Below are positions 8,561-18,971 of a stretch of DNA of 56,881 bases, piece after piece (the first letter of the stretch is position 1; every line of letters starts with the position of its first letter). Position numbers and translations under genes: made by a program. The notes beneath the pieces are model-generated. The model was not told where the DNA came from. It was given only the letters and a program-made list of their open reading frames with translations, and made no database searches. Source of the stretch: Lautropia sp. SCN 69-89 (GTDB lineage Bacteria > Pseudomonadota > Gammaproteobacteria > Burkholderiales > Burkholderiaceae_E); assembly GCA_001724855.1 (NCBI GenBank), contig MEED01000036.1, positions 1 to 56,881 on the forward strand. The letters run 5' to 3'.

Positions 8561-9115
8561 ATGACGACCGATGACGCCGATCGCCTGCCCGAGGTCGTCG
8601 ACGCAGCCGTCGCGCTCGGCCACGCGCTGCGCGGCCGCGGCTGGATGGTGGCCACCGCCGAGTCCTGCACCGGCGGCGCGATCGCCCGCGCGCTCACCGA
8701 GTCGGCCGGGGCCAGCCAGTGGTTCGAGCGCGGCTTCGTCACCTACAGCGACCAGTCGAAGGTCGACCTGCTCGGCGTGTCGGCCGACACGCTGGCCGCG
8801 GCGGGCGCGGTCAGCGAGGCAGTCGCGGCGCAGATGGCCGACGGCGCGCTCACGAGGAGCCGCGCGCAACTCGCGCTGGCTGTCACCGGCATCGCCGGGC
8901 CGAGCGGCGCGACGCCAGGCAAGCCGGTAGGCACGGTCTGCTTCGGCTGGGCGGCGATCGATGCCGCCCCGGTGACCGAAACGCGACAGTTCGCCGGTGA
9001 CCGGGCCGCAGTGCGGCGCGCGGCGGCGCTGCATGCGTTGCGCGGCGCGCGCCGGCTGCTGCCGGAGCGGCCCGATGCCACTGGGGGCGGCGACGGGCCT
9101 AAGACCGACAGCTGA
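8561..9115 (+). CDS. pncC: Nicotinamide-nucleotide amidohydrolase PncC (CinA C-terminal family)
   Basis: PncC deamidates nicotinamide mononucleotide in NAD recycling. The 184-residue stand-alone CinA domain shows ATAESCTGG (about 31-39), [38 protein letters not shown] and a C-terminal helix rich in arginine. There is no N-terminal CinA half, as is usual in proteobacteria. A strong GGGAGGGGG purine run lies a few bases before the ATG. The stop codon (9113-9115) is embedded in the recA SOS box, so the recA control region begins inside this gene. Confidence 0.93.
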   Translation: MTTDDADRLPEVVDAAVALGHALRGRGWMVATAESCTGGAIARALTESAGASQWFERGFVTYSDQSKVDLLGVSADTLAAAGAVSEAVAAQMADGALTRSRAQLALAVTGIAGPSGATPGKPVGTVCFGWAAIDAAPVTETRQFAGDRAAVRRAAALHALRGARRLLPERPDATGGGDGPKTDS

Positions 9116-9129
9116 TTGTTTATACAGTA
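9110..9129 (+). promoter_or_regulatory. LexA-binding SOS box of recA
   Basis: AGCTGATTGTTTATACAGTA matches the CTG-N10-CAG LexA consensus, with a perfect right half (TATACAGTA). It overlaps the recA -35 element, so LexA would block RNA polymerase. It also contains the pncC stop codon. Confidence 0.85.
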
Positions 9130-9144
9130 GTGCTGTGCCATAAT
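9116..9144 (+). promoter_or_regulatory. recA sigma-70 promoter
   Basis: The -35 TTGTTT (9116-9121) and -10 CATAAT (9139-9144) are separated by exactly 17 bases. Transcription would start near 9151, giving a leader of about 30 bases before the ATG at 9181. Confidence 0.75.
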
Positions 9145-9180
9145 CCGGACCACTTTCCCCGCAACCGGACAAGGCCAGCC

Positions 9181-10239
<1,059 letters not shown>

Positions 10240-10271
10240 AACCCGGCGGCGCGTCGCTGAAGGCGCGCGCG

Positions 10272-10691
10272 TTGCGCCTGCTCGCGCGGCGCGAGCACAG
10301 CCGCGCCGAGCTGGCCCGCAAGCTCGCCGCGCACGCCGATAGCTCCGCGCAGCTCGAGGCGCTGCTCGACGAACTGGCCACGGCGCGCCTGCTGTCGAAC
10401 GAGCGCTTCGCCGAGTCGCTCGTGCATCGGCGCGCCGAACGATTCGGCGTGGCTACGATCCGGCACGAAATGCGCACGCACGGGCTCGACGAAGCGCTGG
10501 TGCAGGCGCATGTGGCCGCCCTCGAACGCACCGAACTCGAGCGAGCGCGCGCGGTCTGGCAGCGCCGCTTCAAGGCGCCGCCCGAGTCGCCGGCCGATCG
10601 TGCGCGGCAGTCCCGCTTCCTGCTTGCCCGGGGGTTCTCGGCCGAGACGGTGCGCCGCGTGCTCGGCGCGACGCGCGACGACGAAGGCTGA
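10272..10691 (+). CDS. recX: Regulatory protein RecX
   Basis: RecX caps and inhibits RecA filaments. The protein has the three-helix repeat pattern of the family ([17 protein letters not shown], then [37 protein letters not shown]). The first standard start is TTG at 10272 (139 residues). The family-like text LKARALRLL already begins 12 codons earlier, where the frame opens on a CTG at 10236 overlapping the recA stop. The true start is therefore probably upstream and non-canonical, which would give about 151 residues. It is co-transcribed with recA. Confidence 0.88.
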   Translation: MRLLARREHSRAELARKLAAHADSSAQLEALLDELATARLLSNERFAESLVHRRAERFGVATIRHEMRTHGLDEALVQAHVAALERTELERARAVWQRRFKAPPESPADRARQSRFLLARGFSAETVRRVLGATRDDEG

Positions 10692-10864
10692 GCCGCCGGA
10701 AAGCCGGGCCGCAACACGACCGAGCCGCAGCCGATTCCCCCGATTTCGATATGCCGCGTCGCAGCATCGCAACGGGGGTGCATGTTAAACTCCACGGCTT
10801 TCCGCCCGTGGGCGCCCATGGCCGCTGTCGTGGCCGCCAGACTCGCCGACCGCCTCCCGCAAGC

Positions 10865-11479
10865 ATGCCGCTGCCCCCGCCCGATTGCCCGCGCACGCCG
10901 ATGCACACGCGATCGGTGCGCATCGATGCATTCCGGCGCGCCGACGGTGCCTGGGACCTCGAAGCCGAACTGGTCGACGTGAAGCCACACGACACGCCGC
11001 TGCACAGCGGCGTGCGCCCGGCCGGCGAGCCGGTGCACCTGATGCGGCTGCGCGTCACGATCGACGATGCCTACAACGTGATCGACGTCGTCGCGGTGTC
11101 CGAGGCGGTACCGTATCGCGGCGTCTGCGAACTCGTCGCCCCCGACTATCGGCGCCTGGTCGGGCTGAACCTGTTGCGCGGCTTTCGCGCCGGTGTGCGC
11201 GAGCGGCTGGGCAGCATCGCCGGGTGCACGCACATGAGCGAACTCGCGCAGGTGCTGCCGACCGCGGCGGTGCAGGCGATGTCGGGCGAAGAGTGGCGTC
11301 GCCGGGAGCAACTCGAACGCGAAGGCGGCAAGCCGCACCGGCCGTTCACGATCGATCGCTGCCACGCATGGCGCAGCGACGGCCCGGTGGTCGAGCGTTA
11401 TTTCCCGATCTGGTACCGGCCCGGCCACGAGCCCGCCCGCGACCAGGATTCCCGTGTTTCGACAGAGGAACGACCGTGA
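10865..11479 (+). CDS. DUF2889 domain-containing protein
   Basis: A 204-residue cytoplasmic protein of the DUF2889 family, whose function is unknown. Family-like features are the MPLPPP start, [41 protein letters not shown] and the C-terminal [24 protein letters not shown]. The ATG at 10865 was chosen because MPLPPP recurs as the start in relatives. Its TGA overlaps the sucC GTG by 4 bases (GTGA), implying translational coupling. The recA-recX-DUF2889-sucCD order is a recurring beta-proteobacterial neighbourhood. Confidence 0.85.
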   Translation: MPLPPPDCPRTPMHTRSVRIDAFRRADGAWDLEAELVDVKPHDTPLHSGVRPAGEPVHLMRLRVTIDDAYNVIDVVAVSEAVPYRGVCELVAPDYRRLVGLNLLRGFRAGVRERLGSIAGCTHMSELAQVLPTAAVQAMSGEEWRRREQLEREGGKPHRPFTIDRCHAWRSDGPVVERYFPIWYRPGHEPARDQDSRVSTEERP

Positions 11480-12636
11480 AGATCCATGAGTACCAGGGCA
11501 AGGAGATCCTGAAGAAGTACGGCGTCGCGGTGCCTCGCGGCATTCCGTGTTTTTCGGTCAGCGAGGCGGTCAAGGCCGCCGAGGCGCTCGGCGGTCCGGT
11601 CTGGGTGGTCAAGGCGCAGATCCACGCCGGCGGCCGCGGCAAGGGCGGTGGCGTGAAGCTCGCGCGTTCGATCGACGAGGTGCGCACGCTGTCCGGCCAG
11701 ATCCTCGGCATGCAGCTGAAGACGCACCAGACCGGTCCCGAAGGGCAGAAGGTGCGCCGCCTGCTGATCGAGGAAGGCGCCGACATCCGCAAGGAACTGT
11801 ACGTCGGCATGGTGGTCGACCGCGTCACTCAGCGGGTGTGCCTGATGGCCTCCAGCGAGGGCGGCATGGACATCGAGGAAGTTGCCGCGCACACGCCAGA
11901 GAAGATCCACAAGGTGTTCGTCGACCCGGTGAGCGGCCTCACCGACGCCGAGTGCGACGACGTCGCGCGGAAAATCGGCGTGCCCGAGGCGAGCCTGGCA
12001 CAGGCGCGCAGCGTGCTGCAGGGCCTGTACCGCGCGTTCTGGGAAACCGACGCCTCGCTTGCCGAGATCAACCCGCTGATCCTCACCGGCGACGGCAAGG
12101 TGGTCGCGCTCGACGCGAAGCTGAACTTCGACGCCAACGCGCTGTTCCGCCATCCCGAGATCGTCGAACTGCGTGACCTCGACGAGGAAGACCCGGCCGA
12201 AATCGAGGCCTCGAAATTCGACCTCGCCTACATCCAGCTCGACGGCAACATCGGCTGCCTGGTGAACGGCGCCGGCCTCGCGATGGCCACGATGGACACG
12301 ATCAAGCTGTTCGGCGGCGAACCGGCCAACTTTCTCGACGTGGGCGGAGGCGCCACCACCGAGAAAGTCACTGAAGCATTCAAGATCATGCTGCGCAATC
12401 CGAACCTGAAGGCAATCCTGGTGAACATTTTCGGCGGCATCATGCGCTGCGACGTGATCGCCGAGGGCGTGATCGCCGCAAGCAAGGCGGTCGGCCTGAA
12501 GGTGCCGCTGGTGGTACGGATGAAGGGCACCAACGAGGAGCTGGGCCGCAAGATGCTCGCGGAGTCCGGCCTGCCGATCATCTCGGCCGACACGATGGCC
12601 GAGGCGGCGCAGAAGGTCGTCGCCGCCGCCCGCTGA
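11476..12636 (+). CDS. sucC: Succinyl-CoA synthetase (ADP-forming) beta subunit
   Basis: SucC, with SucD, makes succinate and ATP from succinyl-CoA in the TCA cycle. The 386-residue protein is standard length. It has an ATP-grasp domain ([17 protein letters not shown], then [20 protein letters not shown]) and a C-terminal CoA-ligase domain with [30 protein letters not shown] and [17 protein letters not shown]. The start is GTG at 11476, preceded by AGAGGAA. It is followed 14 bases later by sucD. Confidence 0.96.
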   Translation: MKIHEYQGKEILKKYGVAVPRGIPCFSVSEAVKAAEALGGPVWVVKAQIHAGGRGKGGGVKLARSIDEVRTLSGQILGMQLKTHQTGPEGQKVRRLLIEEGADIRKELYVGMVVDRVTQRVCLMASSEGGMDIEEVAAHTPEKIHKVFVDPVSGLTDAECDDVARKIGVPEASLAQARSVLQGLYRAFWETDASLAEINPLILTGDGKVVALDAKLNFDANALFRHPEIVELRDLDEEDPAEIEASKFDLAYIQLDGNIGCLVNGAGLAMATMDTIKLFGGEPANFLDVGGGATTEKVTEAFKIMLRNPNLKAILVNIFGGIMRCDVIAEGVIAASKAVGLKVPLVVRMKGTNEELGRKMLAESGLPIISADTMAEAAQKVVAAAR

Positions 12637-12650
12637 AACGGAGACAGAGC

Positions 12651-13532
12651 ATGTCGATCCTGATCAACAAGGACACCAAGGTCATCACGCAGGGCATCAC
12701 CGGCAAGACCGGCCAGTTCCACACGCGGATGTGCCGCGAATACGCCAACGGCAAGGCCGGTTTCGTGGCCGGCGTGAACCCGAAGAAGGCCGGCGAAGAC
12801 TTCGAGGGCATCCCGATCTTCGCGAGCGTGAAGGAAGCCCGCGAGAAGACCGGCGCCAGCGTCTCGGTGGTCTACGTGCCGCCGGCGGGCGCGGCCGACG
12901 CGATCTGGGAAGCGGTGGAGGCCGACCTCGACCTGGTCATCTGCATCACCGAGGGCATTCCGGTGCGCGACATGATCGTCGTGCGCGACCGCATGCGCCG
13001 CCAGAATCGCAAGACGCTGCTGCTCGGGCCGAACTGCCCGGGCGTCATCACGCCCGACGAGCTGAAGATCGGCATCATGCCGGGCCACATCCACCGCAAG
13101 GGCCGCATCGGCGTGGTCTCGCGCTCGGGCACGCTTACCTACGAGGCGGTCGCGCAGCTCACCGCGCTCGGGCTCGGCCAGTCGAGCGCGGTCGGCATCG
13201 GCGGCGACCCGGTCAACGGCCTGAAGCACATCGACGTGCTGCGGCTGTTCAACGAAGACCCCGACACCGACGCGGTGGTCATGATCGGCGAGATCGGCGG
13301 CTCCGACGAAGAGGCCGCCGCCGAGTGGGTCAAGGCCAACATGAAGAAGCCGGTGGTCGGGTTCATCGCAGGCGTCACCGCGCCCCCGGGCAAGCGGATG
13401 GGCCACGCGGGTGCGATCATCTCGGGGGGCAAGGGCACCGCGCAGGAGAAGCTCGCGGTCATGGAAGCGTGCGGCATCCGCGTGACCCGCGACCCCTCCG
13501 AGATGGGCAAGCTGCTGAAGAGCGTGCTGTAA
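12651..13532 (+). CDS. sucD: Succinyl-CoA synthetase (ADP-forming) alpha subunit
   Basis: SucD carries the CoA-binding Rossmann domain and the phosphohistidine of the enzyme. The 293-residue protein shows [56 protein letters not shown] and the active-site motif [14 protein letters not shown] near residue 247. A GGAGA sequence precedes the ATG at 12651. It forms a complex with SucC, encoded immediately upstream. Confidence 0.96.
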   Translation: MSILINKDTKVITQGITGKTGQFHTRMCREYANGKAGFVAGVNPKKAGEDFEGIPIFASVKEAREKTGASVSVVYVPPAGAADAIWEAVEADLDLVICITEGIPVRDMIVVRDRMRRQNRKTLLLGPNCPGVITPDELKIGIMPGHIHRKGRIGVVSRSGTLTYEAVAQLTALGLGQSSAVGIGGDPVNGLKHIDVLRLFNEDPDTDAVVMIGEIGGSDEEAAAEWVKANMKKPVVGFIAGVTAPPGKRMGHAGAIISGGKGTAQEKLAVMEACGIRVTRDPSEMGKLLKSVL

Positions 13533-13544
13533 GGGCCGGTCGTG

Positions 13545-14264
13545 ATGGAGACCGCGATCGGCTACCTGGCGACCTTGCACTGGGGGGCGATCCTCCAGAT
13601 CATCGTCATCGACATCCTGCTGGGGGGCGACAACGCGGTGGTGATCGCGCTGGCCTGTCGCAACCTGCCGAAGCAGCAGCGGATGAAGGGCATCCTGTGG
13701 GGCACCGCCGGCGCGATCGTCCTGAGGGTGATCCTCATCGCGTTCGCAGTCGCGCTGCTTCAGGTGCCGTTCCTGAAGCTGGTCGGCGGCGCGCTGCTCG
13801 TCTGGATCGGCGTGAAGCTGCTGCTGCCGGGCGACGACGACGGGCACGGCAACCTGCAGGGCGGCGCCACGCTGTGGTCGGCGATCAAGACGATCATCGT
13901 CGCCGACCTGGTGATGAGCGTCGACAACGTGATCGCGATCGCCGGCGCGGCGCAGCAGGCCGACCCCGACCACCAGATGGGCCTGGTGATCTTCGGCCTG
14001 GTCGTCAGCATCCCTCTGATCGTCTGGGGCAGCACGCTGGTGCTCAAGCTGCTCGAGCGGTTCCCGATCGTCATCACGCTGGGCGGTGCGCTGCTCGGCT
14101 GGATCGCCGGCAGCATGATGATCACCGACGTCGCCACGGTCCGCGCAATCGGCGAACCGAGTGCGCCGGTGCACTATGCTGCCGCGCTGGCGGGTGCGGT
14201 GCTCGTGGTGGCGATCGGCAGGGTGCTCGGCGCGCGCCGCAAGCCGGCGGTTCACGCCGATTGA
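13545..14264 (+). CDS. TerC/YjbE-family integral membrane protein
   Basis: A protein of about 239 residues with seven or so hydrophobic segments. The two acidic family motifs LLGGDNAVVIA (near residue 25) and VADLVMSVDNVIAIAGA (near 125) provide intramembrane aspartates. TerC-family proteins have been linked to manganese or calcium export and tellurite tolerance; the substrate here is unknown. An in-frame GTG sits directly before the ATG at 13545. The 12-base gap after sucD suggests read-through transcription. The cytoplasmic loop between the halves contains DDDGHGN. Confidence 0.88.
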   Translation: METAIGYLATLHWGAILQIIVIDILLGGDNAVVIALACRNLPKQQRMKGILWGTAGAIVLRVILIAFAVALLQVPFLKLVGGALLVWIGVKLLLPGDDDGHGNLQGGATLWSAIKTIIVADLVMSVDNVIAIAGAAQQADPDHQMGLVIFGLVVSIPLIVWGSTLVLKLLERFPIVITLGGALLGWIAGSMMITDVATVRAIGEPSAPVHYAAALAGAVLVVAIGRVLGARRKPAVHAD

Positions 14265-14307
14265 GCCAGTGGCTCAGGCCGATTGGCCCTCCGGTCTTGC
14301 GGATTGA

Positions 14308-14331
14308 GCCGGCGCGCGCTGTCGCGCCGGC
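14308..14331. terminator. Perfect 9-bp GC hairpin after the TerC gene, without T-tract
   Basis: GCCGGCGCG and CGCGCCGGC form a perfect stem around a 6-base loop, 44 bases after the TerC stop. No run of T follows, so it may be a Rho-dependent end, an mRNA-stabilising hairpin or chance in GC-rich DNA. Confidence 0.35.
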
Positions 14332-14432
14332 GATGCGTCCGCGCGGCGCTGCTTCGCCGTCCGACCGAGCCGAACGGCCGTTCATGAAATAGTTCCTCGG
14401 GTGCCCTCCGGCCCGACGGTAGCCTGCTGCCC

Positions 14433-15095
14433 ATGGCCGATGCCGAACACCCGGGAATGCGCGACCGCGAGGCCGCGTTGGCGATCCGCCTGCTGGTGAG
14501 CAGCGGACAGTCGCCGCTGCGCGTCGTGCGCGTGCTGAAGGAGTGCCTGACCATCGGCCGGCGTCCGTACAACGACATCGCGCTCGACGACCTCACGGTG
14601 AGCGGCGAGCACGCGCTGCTGCGCACCCGCGGCACCGAGAGCGTGGTCCACGATCTCGACAGCCGCAACGGCACGCTGGTCAACGGCATGCCGGTGGACA
14701 GGCGCGTGCTCTGCGACGGCGACGTGATCGACATTGGCATCTATCGGCTGCGCTACGTACTCGACGCCGCGGCACCGGGCGTCGCGGTGCTGCCCGAAGC
14801 AAGCGTGGTGGCGCTGCCCGAAACCGGCCAGACGGTCGCGTTCGTCGATTTCCTGGGCGGCCCGCTGGCGGGTACCGTGCAGTGCATCGACCGCCCCGTC
14901 ACCCGCCTGGCCGGCCATCCCGAGCACGTCGCGGTGATCTCGCGCCGCAAGGGCCGGTTCTTCGTCACCCACCTGGAAGGGCCGGTCTTCCCGCGGGTGA
15001 ACGGCGAGACGATCGGCCTGGCTGCGCGCCAGGTCGTCGACGGCGACCTGATCGAGCTGGCCGGCGTCACGTTGCGCTTCCGGCTCGGCGGCTGA
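14433..15095 (+). CDS. FHA domain protein, apparently with two FHA-like units
   Basis: FHA domains bind phosphothreonine peptides. Residues 38-90 contain a classical FHA core: IGRRPYNDIALDDLTVSGEHALL followed by DLDSRNGTLVNG and DGDVIDIG. A second, degenerate copy occupies about 140-218 (RLAGHPEHVAVISRRKG, VNGETI, VVDGDLIELAGVTLRF). The protein is cytoplasmic and has no membrane segment. It lies 26 bases before the CHASE2 cyclase gene, suggesting a phosphorylation-linked input to cyclic nucleotide production. No Ser/Thr kinase is visible in this window. The second unit lacks the RN pair needed for phosphothreonine binding. Confidence 0.85.
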   Translation: MADAEHPGMRDREAALAIRLLVSSGQSPLRVVRVLKECLTIGRRPYNDIALDDLTVSGEHALLRTRGTESVVHDLDSRNGTLVNGMPVDRRVLCDGDVIDIGIYRLRYVLDAAAPGVAVLPEASVVALPETGQTVAFVDFLGGPLAGTVQCIDRPVTRLAGHPEHVAVISRRKGRFFVTHLEGPVFPRVNGETIGLAARQVVDGDLIELAGVTLRFRLGG

Positions 15096-15121
15096 GCGCC
15101 CCGGCGGGACAGGCCAGTGTG

Positions 15122-17137
15122 ATGTCCCCGCTGCAGCGATCGCGGTTCTGGCGGGCGATGGCCGGCCTGGCGATCGTCGCCGCGTTCGCTGCGGTCGATC
15201 TCGGGACGGTGCGCGTCGACGGCCTGTCGGCGCTCGATCGCGAGCTCTACGACGGCCGTCAGCGGCTGGCCACCCCGGTGCGCGACGAGCGCATCGTGAT
15301 CGTCGACATCGACGAGCGCAGCCTCGCCGAACGCGGCCGCTGGCCCTGGGATCGCGCGACGATCGCCTCGCTCGTGCAGGCGCTGGTCGATCGCGGCGGT
15401 GCAGCCGTGGTTGGCCTGGACATCCTTTTCGCCGAACGCCAGGCGGGCACCGACGACGATGCGTGGCTGGCGCGCACGCTGGCCGACCGGCCAGTGGTGC
15501 TCGGCTATTACTTCACCAGCGACCGCGAGGGCCGCACCAGCGGTGCGCTGCCTGCACCGCTCTACGACGGCGACGCGGCGCGCGAACTCGCGCCGCAGAT
15601 GACCCACGCCAGTGGCTACGGCGCAAACCTGGCCGAGCTGCAGCGCACGGCGCGCGCCTCCGGCTTCTTCAATCCGTTCCTCGGCGGCGGACTCGACCCC
15701 GACGGCGTGATCCGCGCACTGCCGCTGCTGATCGGCTACGGCGACGCGGTCTACGACTCGCTGGCCGTGGCCGTGATGCGCGAATACCTGGGCAACGCGT
15801 CGCTCGCGGTGCAGGGCGACCGGTTGGTGCTCGAAGGCACTCGCGGGCGCGTCGAGTTTCCCGTCTCGGCGCAGCTCACCGCGATGGTGCCGCTGGCCGG
15901 GCGCGGCGGGCCGAACGGCGGGCGTTTCCAGTACCTGTCGGCCACCGACGTGCTCGACGGGCGCGTCGACTGGAGCCTGCTGCGCGACCACATCGTGCTG
16001 GTGGGCACCACCGCACCGGGGCTGACCGACCTGCGCGCCACGCCGGTCAGCGAGGTCTTCCCGGGAGTGGAGATCCACGCATCGCTGCTCTCGGGGGCGC
16101 TCGACGGCCGGATCAAGCAGCGCTTGGCCGAGGCGCCGACGATCGCGGCACTGCTCACGCTGACGGTGGCGGGCCTGCTCGCGCTCGCGCTGCCGGCGCT
16201 GGGCGCGCTCGGCGCAGTGGTAGCGAGCGTGGTGGGCGCGATGACGCTGGCCGGCGCGAACGCGATCGCATATTCGAACCTGGGCCAGGTGATGCCGTTG
16301 TCGGCTTCGCTTGCCGCGGTGCTCGCGCTCGGGCTGTTCAACCTGGCCGCGGGCTGGCTTTCCGAGGGCCGCGCGCGGCGCGCGATGATGCAGCTCTTCG
16401 GCGAATACCTTTCGCCCGAACTGGTCGAGCAGATGGCCCGCGACCCGTATGCCTACCGGATCGGGCAGAGCACGAACCGCGAGCTCACGATCCTGTTCGC
16501 CGACATCCGCGGCTTCACGCGGATCGCCGAGACGATGGAGCCGGAGGTGCTGCGCGAGTACCTGAATGCCTTCCTCACCGGCATGACGGAGGTGATCCAC
16601 GCGCATCGCGGAACCGTCGACAAGTACATCGGGGACGCGGTGATGGCCTTCTGGGGAGCGCCGATCGACGACCCGGCGCACGCCGATCACGCGGTGTCGG
16701 CCGCGCTCGCGATGCAGGCCGAAGTGCGCCGGATGTCCGAGGCGCTACGCGCGCGCGGCCTGCCGCCGCTGGCGGTCGGTATCGGCGTGAACACCGGCGT
16801 CGCGCGCGTCGGCGACATGGGCTCGAAGCGCCGTCGCGCGTACACTGCCGTGGGCGACGCGGTGAACCTCGCCTCGCGGCTGGAGGGCTTGACCAAGCAG
16901 TACGAGGTTCCGGTCATCGTCGGCGAGGCCACGATGCGGCGCTGTCTTAAGCACGCGTTCGTCGAGCTCGCGCGCGCCACGGTCGCGGGGCGCGCCGAGT
17001 CGGTCAGGGTGTTCGTGCCCAGGGCCGTCTGCGAGGCGGACGCCGAAGCCGCGGCCACGCGGCCGATGCCGGCACCGAAACAGGTTGCGGGCGACGCCAG
17101 GGAAGCCTTGCATGAAGGTACGAGTCCTGGGGTGTAG
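15122..17137 (+). CDS. CHASE2-domain class III adenylate/guanylate cyclase
   Basis: A 671-residue membrane cyclase. One N-terminal membrane segment (about 14-30) leads to an extracytoplasmic CHASE2 sensor domain (about 35-335) with VDIDERSLAERGRWPWDR and a VVGLDILFAER strand. Three hydrophobic segments follow (about 340-420), then the catalytic domain (about 455-640). The metal aspartates are in FADIRGF and YIGDAVMAFWGAP, with the transition-state region in YTAVGDAVNLASRLEG. The lysine before YIGD and the threonine in AYTAVGD fit adenylate cyclase, so cAMP is the likely product. The last 26 bases overlap the phosphodiesterase gene. Confidence 0.92.
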   Translation: MSPLQRSRFWRAMAGLAIVAAFAAVDLGTVRVDGLSALDRELYDGRQRLATPVRDERIVIVDIDERSLAERGRWPWDRATIASLVQALVDRGGAAVVGLDILFAERQAGTDDDAWLARTLADRPVVLGYYFTSDREGRTSGALPAPLYDGDAARELAPQMTHASGYGANLAELQRTARASGFFNPFLGGGLDPDGVIRALPLLIGYGDAVYDSLAVAVMREYLGNASLAVQGDRLVLEGTRGRVEFPVSAQLTAMVPLAGRGGPNGGRFQYLSATDVLDGRVDWSLLRDHIVLVGTTAPGLTDLRATPVSEVFPGVEIHASLLSGALDGRIKQRLAEAPTIAALLTLTVAGLLALALPALGALGAVVASVVGAMTLAGANAIAYSNLGQVMPLSASLAAVLALGLFNLAAGWLSEGRARRAMMQLFGEYLSPELVEQMARDPYAYRIGQSTNRELTILFADIRGFTRIAETMEPEVLREYLNAFLTGMTEVIHAHRGTVDKYIGDAVMAFWGAPIDDPAHADHAVSAALAMQAEVRRMSEALRARGLPPLAVGIGVNTGVARVGDMGSKRRRAYTAVGDAVNLASRLEGLTKQYEVPVIVGEATMRRCLKHAFVELARATVAGRAESVRVFVPRAVCEADAEAAATRPMPAPKQVAGDAREALHEGTSPGV

Positions 17138-17876
17138 CGGGGGCATCGGCGCCCGCGCCCGGACCACCTCGTTTCTCCTCGACCACGACGTCCTGCTCGA
17201 CGCGGGCACCGGCGTAGAGGACCTGTCGGTCGAAGATCTCGCCGCAATCGACCACGTGTTCCTCACCCACTCGCACCTGGACCACGTGGCCGCACTGCCG
17301 CTGCTGGTCGACTCGGTGGGCGCGCTGCGCGACAAGCCGCTCGTGGTGCACGCGCTGCCCGAGACGATCGCTGCGCTGAAGACACACATCTTCAACTGGG
17401 TGATCTGGCCCGATTTCACGGAGATTCCGCATTACGAGCGCCCGTGGATGGTATTCGAGCCGCTGTCGATCGGCAGCGTGGTCGAGGTGGGCGGCCGCTG
17501 GGTGCGCAGCCTCGCTGCGAGCCACACGGTGCCCGCCCTCGCGTTCCACGTCTACAACGAGGAGGCCGCGCTGGTCTTCTCGGGCGACACCGGGCCGAAC
17601 GACGAGTTCTGGCGCCAGGTGAACGGCGTGCCGAACCTGAAGTACCTCATCATCGAGACCGCGTTCTCCAACCGCGAGCAGGACCTCGCGGTGACTGCGA
17701 AGCACCTGTTTCCGATCCAGCTGGGGCAGGAACTCGCCAAGCTGCAGCGCGAGCCGCAGATCCTCATCACGCACCTCAAGCCGTCGGACCGCGAGACGAT
17801 CGGGCGGGAGATCGAGGCGTGGGCGGGGCGGTTTTCGCCGCGGGTGCTGGAACGGGGGGATGTGCTGGAGTTGTAG
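17112..17876 (+). CDS. Class II 3',5'-cyclic-nucleotide phosphodiesterase (metallo-beta-lactamase fold)
   Basis: A 254-residue protein with the metal motif THSHLDH (H53, H55, D57, H58), further ligands in AASHTV and FSGDTG, and a late THLKPSDR. This matches the class II cyclic-nucleotide phosphodiesterase family (PDEase_II) within the metallo-beta-lactamase fold. It probably degrades the cAMP made by the cyclase whose 3' end it overlaps by 26 bases. The pair thus makes and removes the same messenger from one transcript. A generic MBL hydrolase is the alternative reading. Confidence 0.82.
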   Translation: MKVRVLGCSGGIGARARTTSFLLDHDVLLDAGTGVEDLSVEDLAAIDHVFLTHSHLDHVAALPLLVDSVGALRDKPLVVHALPETIAALKTHIFNWVIWPDFTEIPHYERPWMVFEPLSIGSVVEVGGRWVRSLAASHTVPALAFHVYNEEAALVFSGDTGPNDEFWRQVNGVPNLKYLIIETAFSNREQDLAVTAKHLFPIQLGQELAKLQREPQILITHLKPSDRETIGREIEAWAGRFSPRVLERGDVLEL

Positions 17877-17986
17877 GGCGGGTAGGCCGTGCGGTCGATT
17901 CCCCGGGATCCGTCATTCGCCGCATCATCCGGATCGCTTCCACATGAATCGATCGAAGCGACCGATATAAACAATTTGGTGATACC

Positions 17987-18268
17987 ATGATCCGGTCGTT
18001 TGCCGATCCGGAGACGGAACGCTTTTTCGGGACGGGTCGAGCAGCACGCATGCCGCCGGAAATCCGGCGCCGCGCGGCGATGCGCTTGGGGCAGTTGAAT
18101 GCTGCGACCCGAATCGACGACCTTCGAATGCCACCGTCGAACAGGCTCGAGGCACTGAAGGGGGATCGAGCGGGGCAGTGGAGCGTCCGCATCAATGACC
18201 AATGGCGCTTGTGTTTTCGCTTCGAGGACGGCGATGCATTCGACGTCGAGATCGTCGACTATCACTGA
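17987..18268 (+). CDS. higB: HigB-family toxin (RelE/ParE superfamily)
   Basis: A 93-residue basic protein with the HigB pattern: MIRSFADPETERFF at the start, a middle basic helix, then NRLEALKGDRAGQWSVRINDQWRLCFRF and the ending VEIVDYH. HigB toxins cleave mRNA on the ribosome. The toxin gene precedes its antitoxin, which is typical of higBA. A TATAAA sequence at 17966-17971 is a likely -10 box, giving a leader of only about 10 bases. The antitoxin gene starts 12 bases after the stop. Confidence 0.9.
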   Translation: MIRSFADPETERFFGTGRAARMPPEIRRRAAMRLGQLNAATRIDDLRMPPSNRLEALKGDRAGQWSVRINDQWRLCFRFEDGDAFDVEIVDYH

Positions 18269-18280
18269 GCGGTGGATTCA

Positions 18281-18580
18281 ATGACGTCGAAGAGCGGACT
18301 ACCTCCCGTTCATCCCGGCGAGTATCTTCGCGAGATCATCGTCGAACTCGGGCTTTCCCAAGCCCGGTTGGCCCGTGCGATCGGTGTTTCACCGATGCGC
18401 ATATCGCATGTTGTCAACGGATCGCGGCCGGTCACGGCGGAACTCGCGCTTCTCTTCGGCCGGGCGTTCGGTCAGGCGCCGCAATACTGGCTGAACCTGC
18501 AGGCGGACTTCGACCTGAAGCTCGCTGAACGGGAGCTCGACGAGCGGCTGAAGGCAGTCGTCGAACTGGTTCCGGGTTGA
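18281..18580 (+). CDS. higA: HigA-family antitoxin (HTH_XRE)
   Basis: A 99-residue protein starting PPVHPGEYLREIIVELGLSQ, with a helix-turn-helix (LSQARLARAIGVSPMRISHVVNG, about 29-51) and a C-terminal segment PQYWLNLQADFDLKLAE typical of HigA. It neutralises HigB and should repress its own operon. The ATG at 18281 is preferred to the in-frame GTG at 18272, because the family start lies just after it. Confidence 0.9.
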   Translation: MTSKSGLPPVHPGEYLREIIVELGLSQARLARAIGVSPMRISHVVNGSRPVTAELALLFGRAFGQAPQYWLNLQADFDLKLAERELDERLKAVVELVPG

Positions 18581-18614
18581 GTGCGACGCTCGAGCCGCCG
18601 AGTCGCGAGTCGAC

Positions 18615-18962
18615 ATGAAGGCGGTGAGCGTTCGCGAATTCGAGAACAACCCGTCCGACGCGCTCCGCTTGGCGAAGACGGGTGTCGTCGTCGTGATGAA
18701 CCGCAATCCCCCCGAGGCGGTGCTCATGTATCTGGATGGCGAAACGCTTCTTGCCGAACCCGCCGTGCGGACGGCGATCGCCGTGGCGCTATCCAGGGAC
18801 AACGCCTTGCCGCCGGGTCGCGCTGCGCGTCTGGCCGGCATGGCGCTGGGCGACTTCATCCGGCATCTGTCGCGGCTCGCTATCCCCGCCTTAAAGGGCG
18901 ACGCACGGAGCCTGCGGGGGGATCTCGACGATATCGGCGCCTGGCTGGCGAGATCAGCCTGA
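18615..18962 (+). CDS. Phd/YefM-like antitoxin fused to a UPF0175-like segment
   Basis: A 115-residue protein. Residues 1-42 look like a Phd/YefM antitoxin DNA-binding fold (MKAVSVREFENNPSDALRLAKTG, then PPEAVLMYL). Residues 52-85 resemble the short helical UPF0175 antitoxin motif (TAIAVALSRDNALPPGRAARLAG, MALGDFIRHLS). Such proteins normally precede a PIN-domain toxin. Here the following sequence holds only a decayed PIN remnant, so this may be an orphan antitoxin. It lies 34 bases after higA. The fusion reading rests on motif recognition only. Confidence 0.7.
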   Translation: MKAVSVREFENNPSDALRLAKTGVVVVMNRNPPEAVLMYLDGETLLAEPAVRTAIAVALSRDNALPPGRAARLAGMALGDFIRHLSRLAIPALKGDARSLRGDLDDIGAWLARSA

Positions 18963-18971
18963 CGGATCGGC

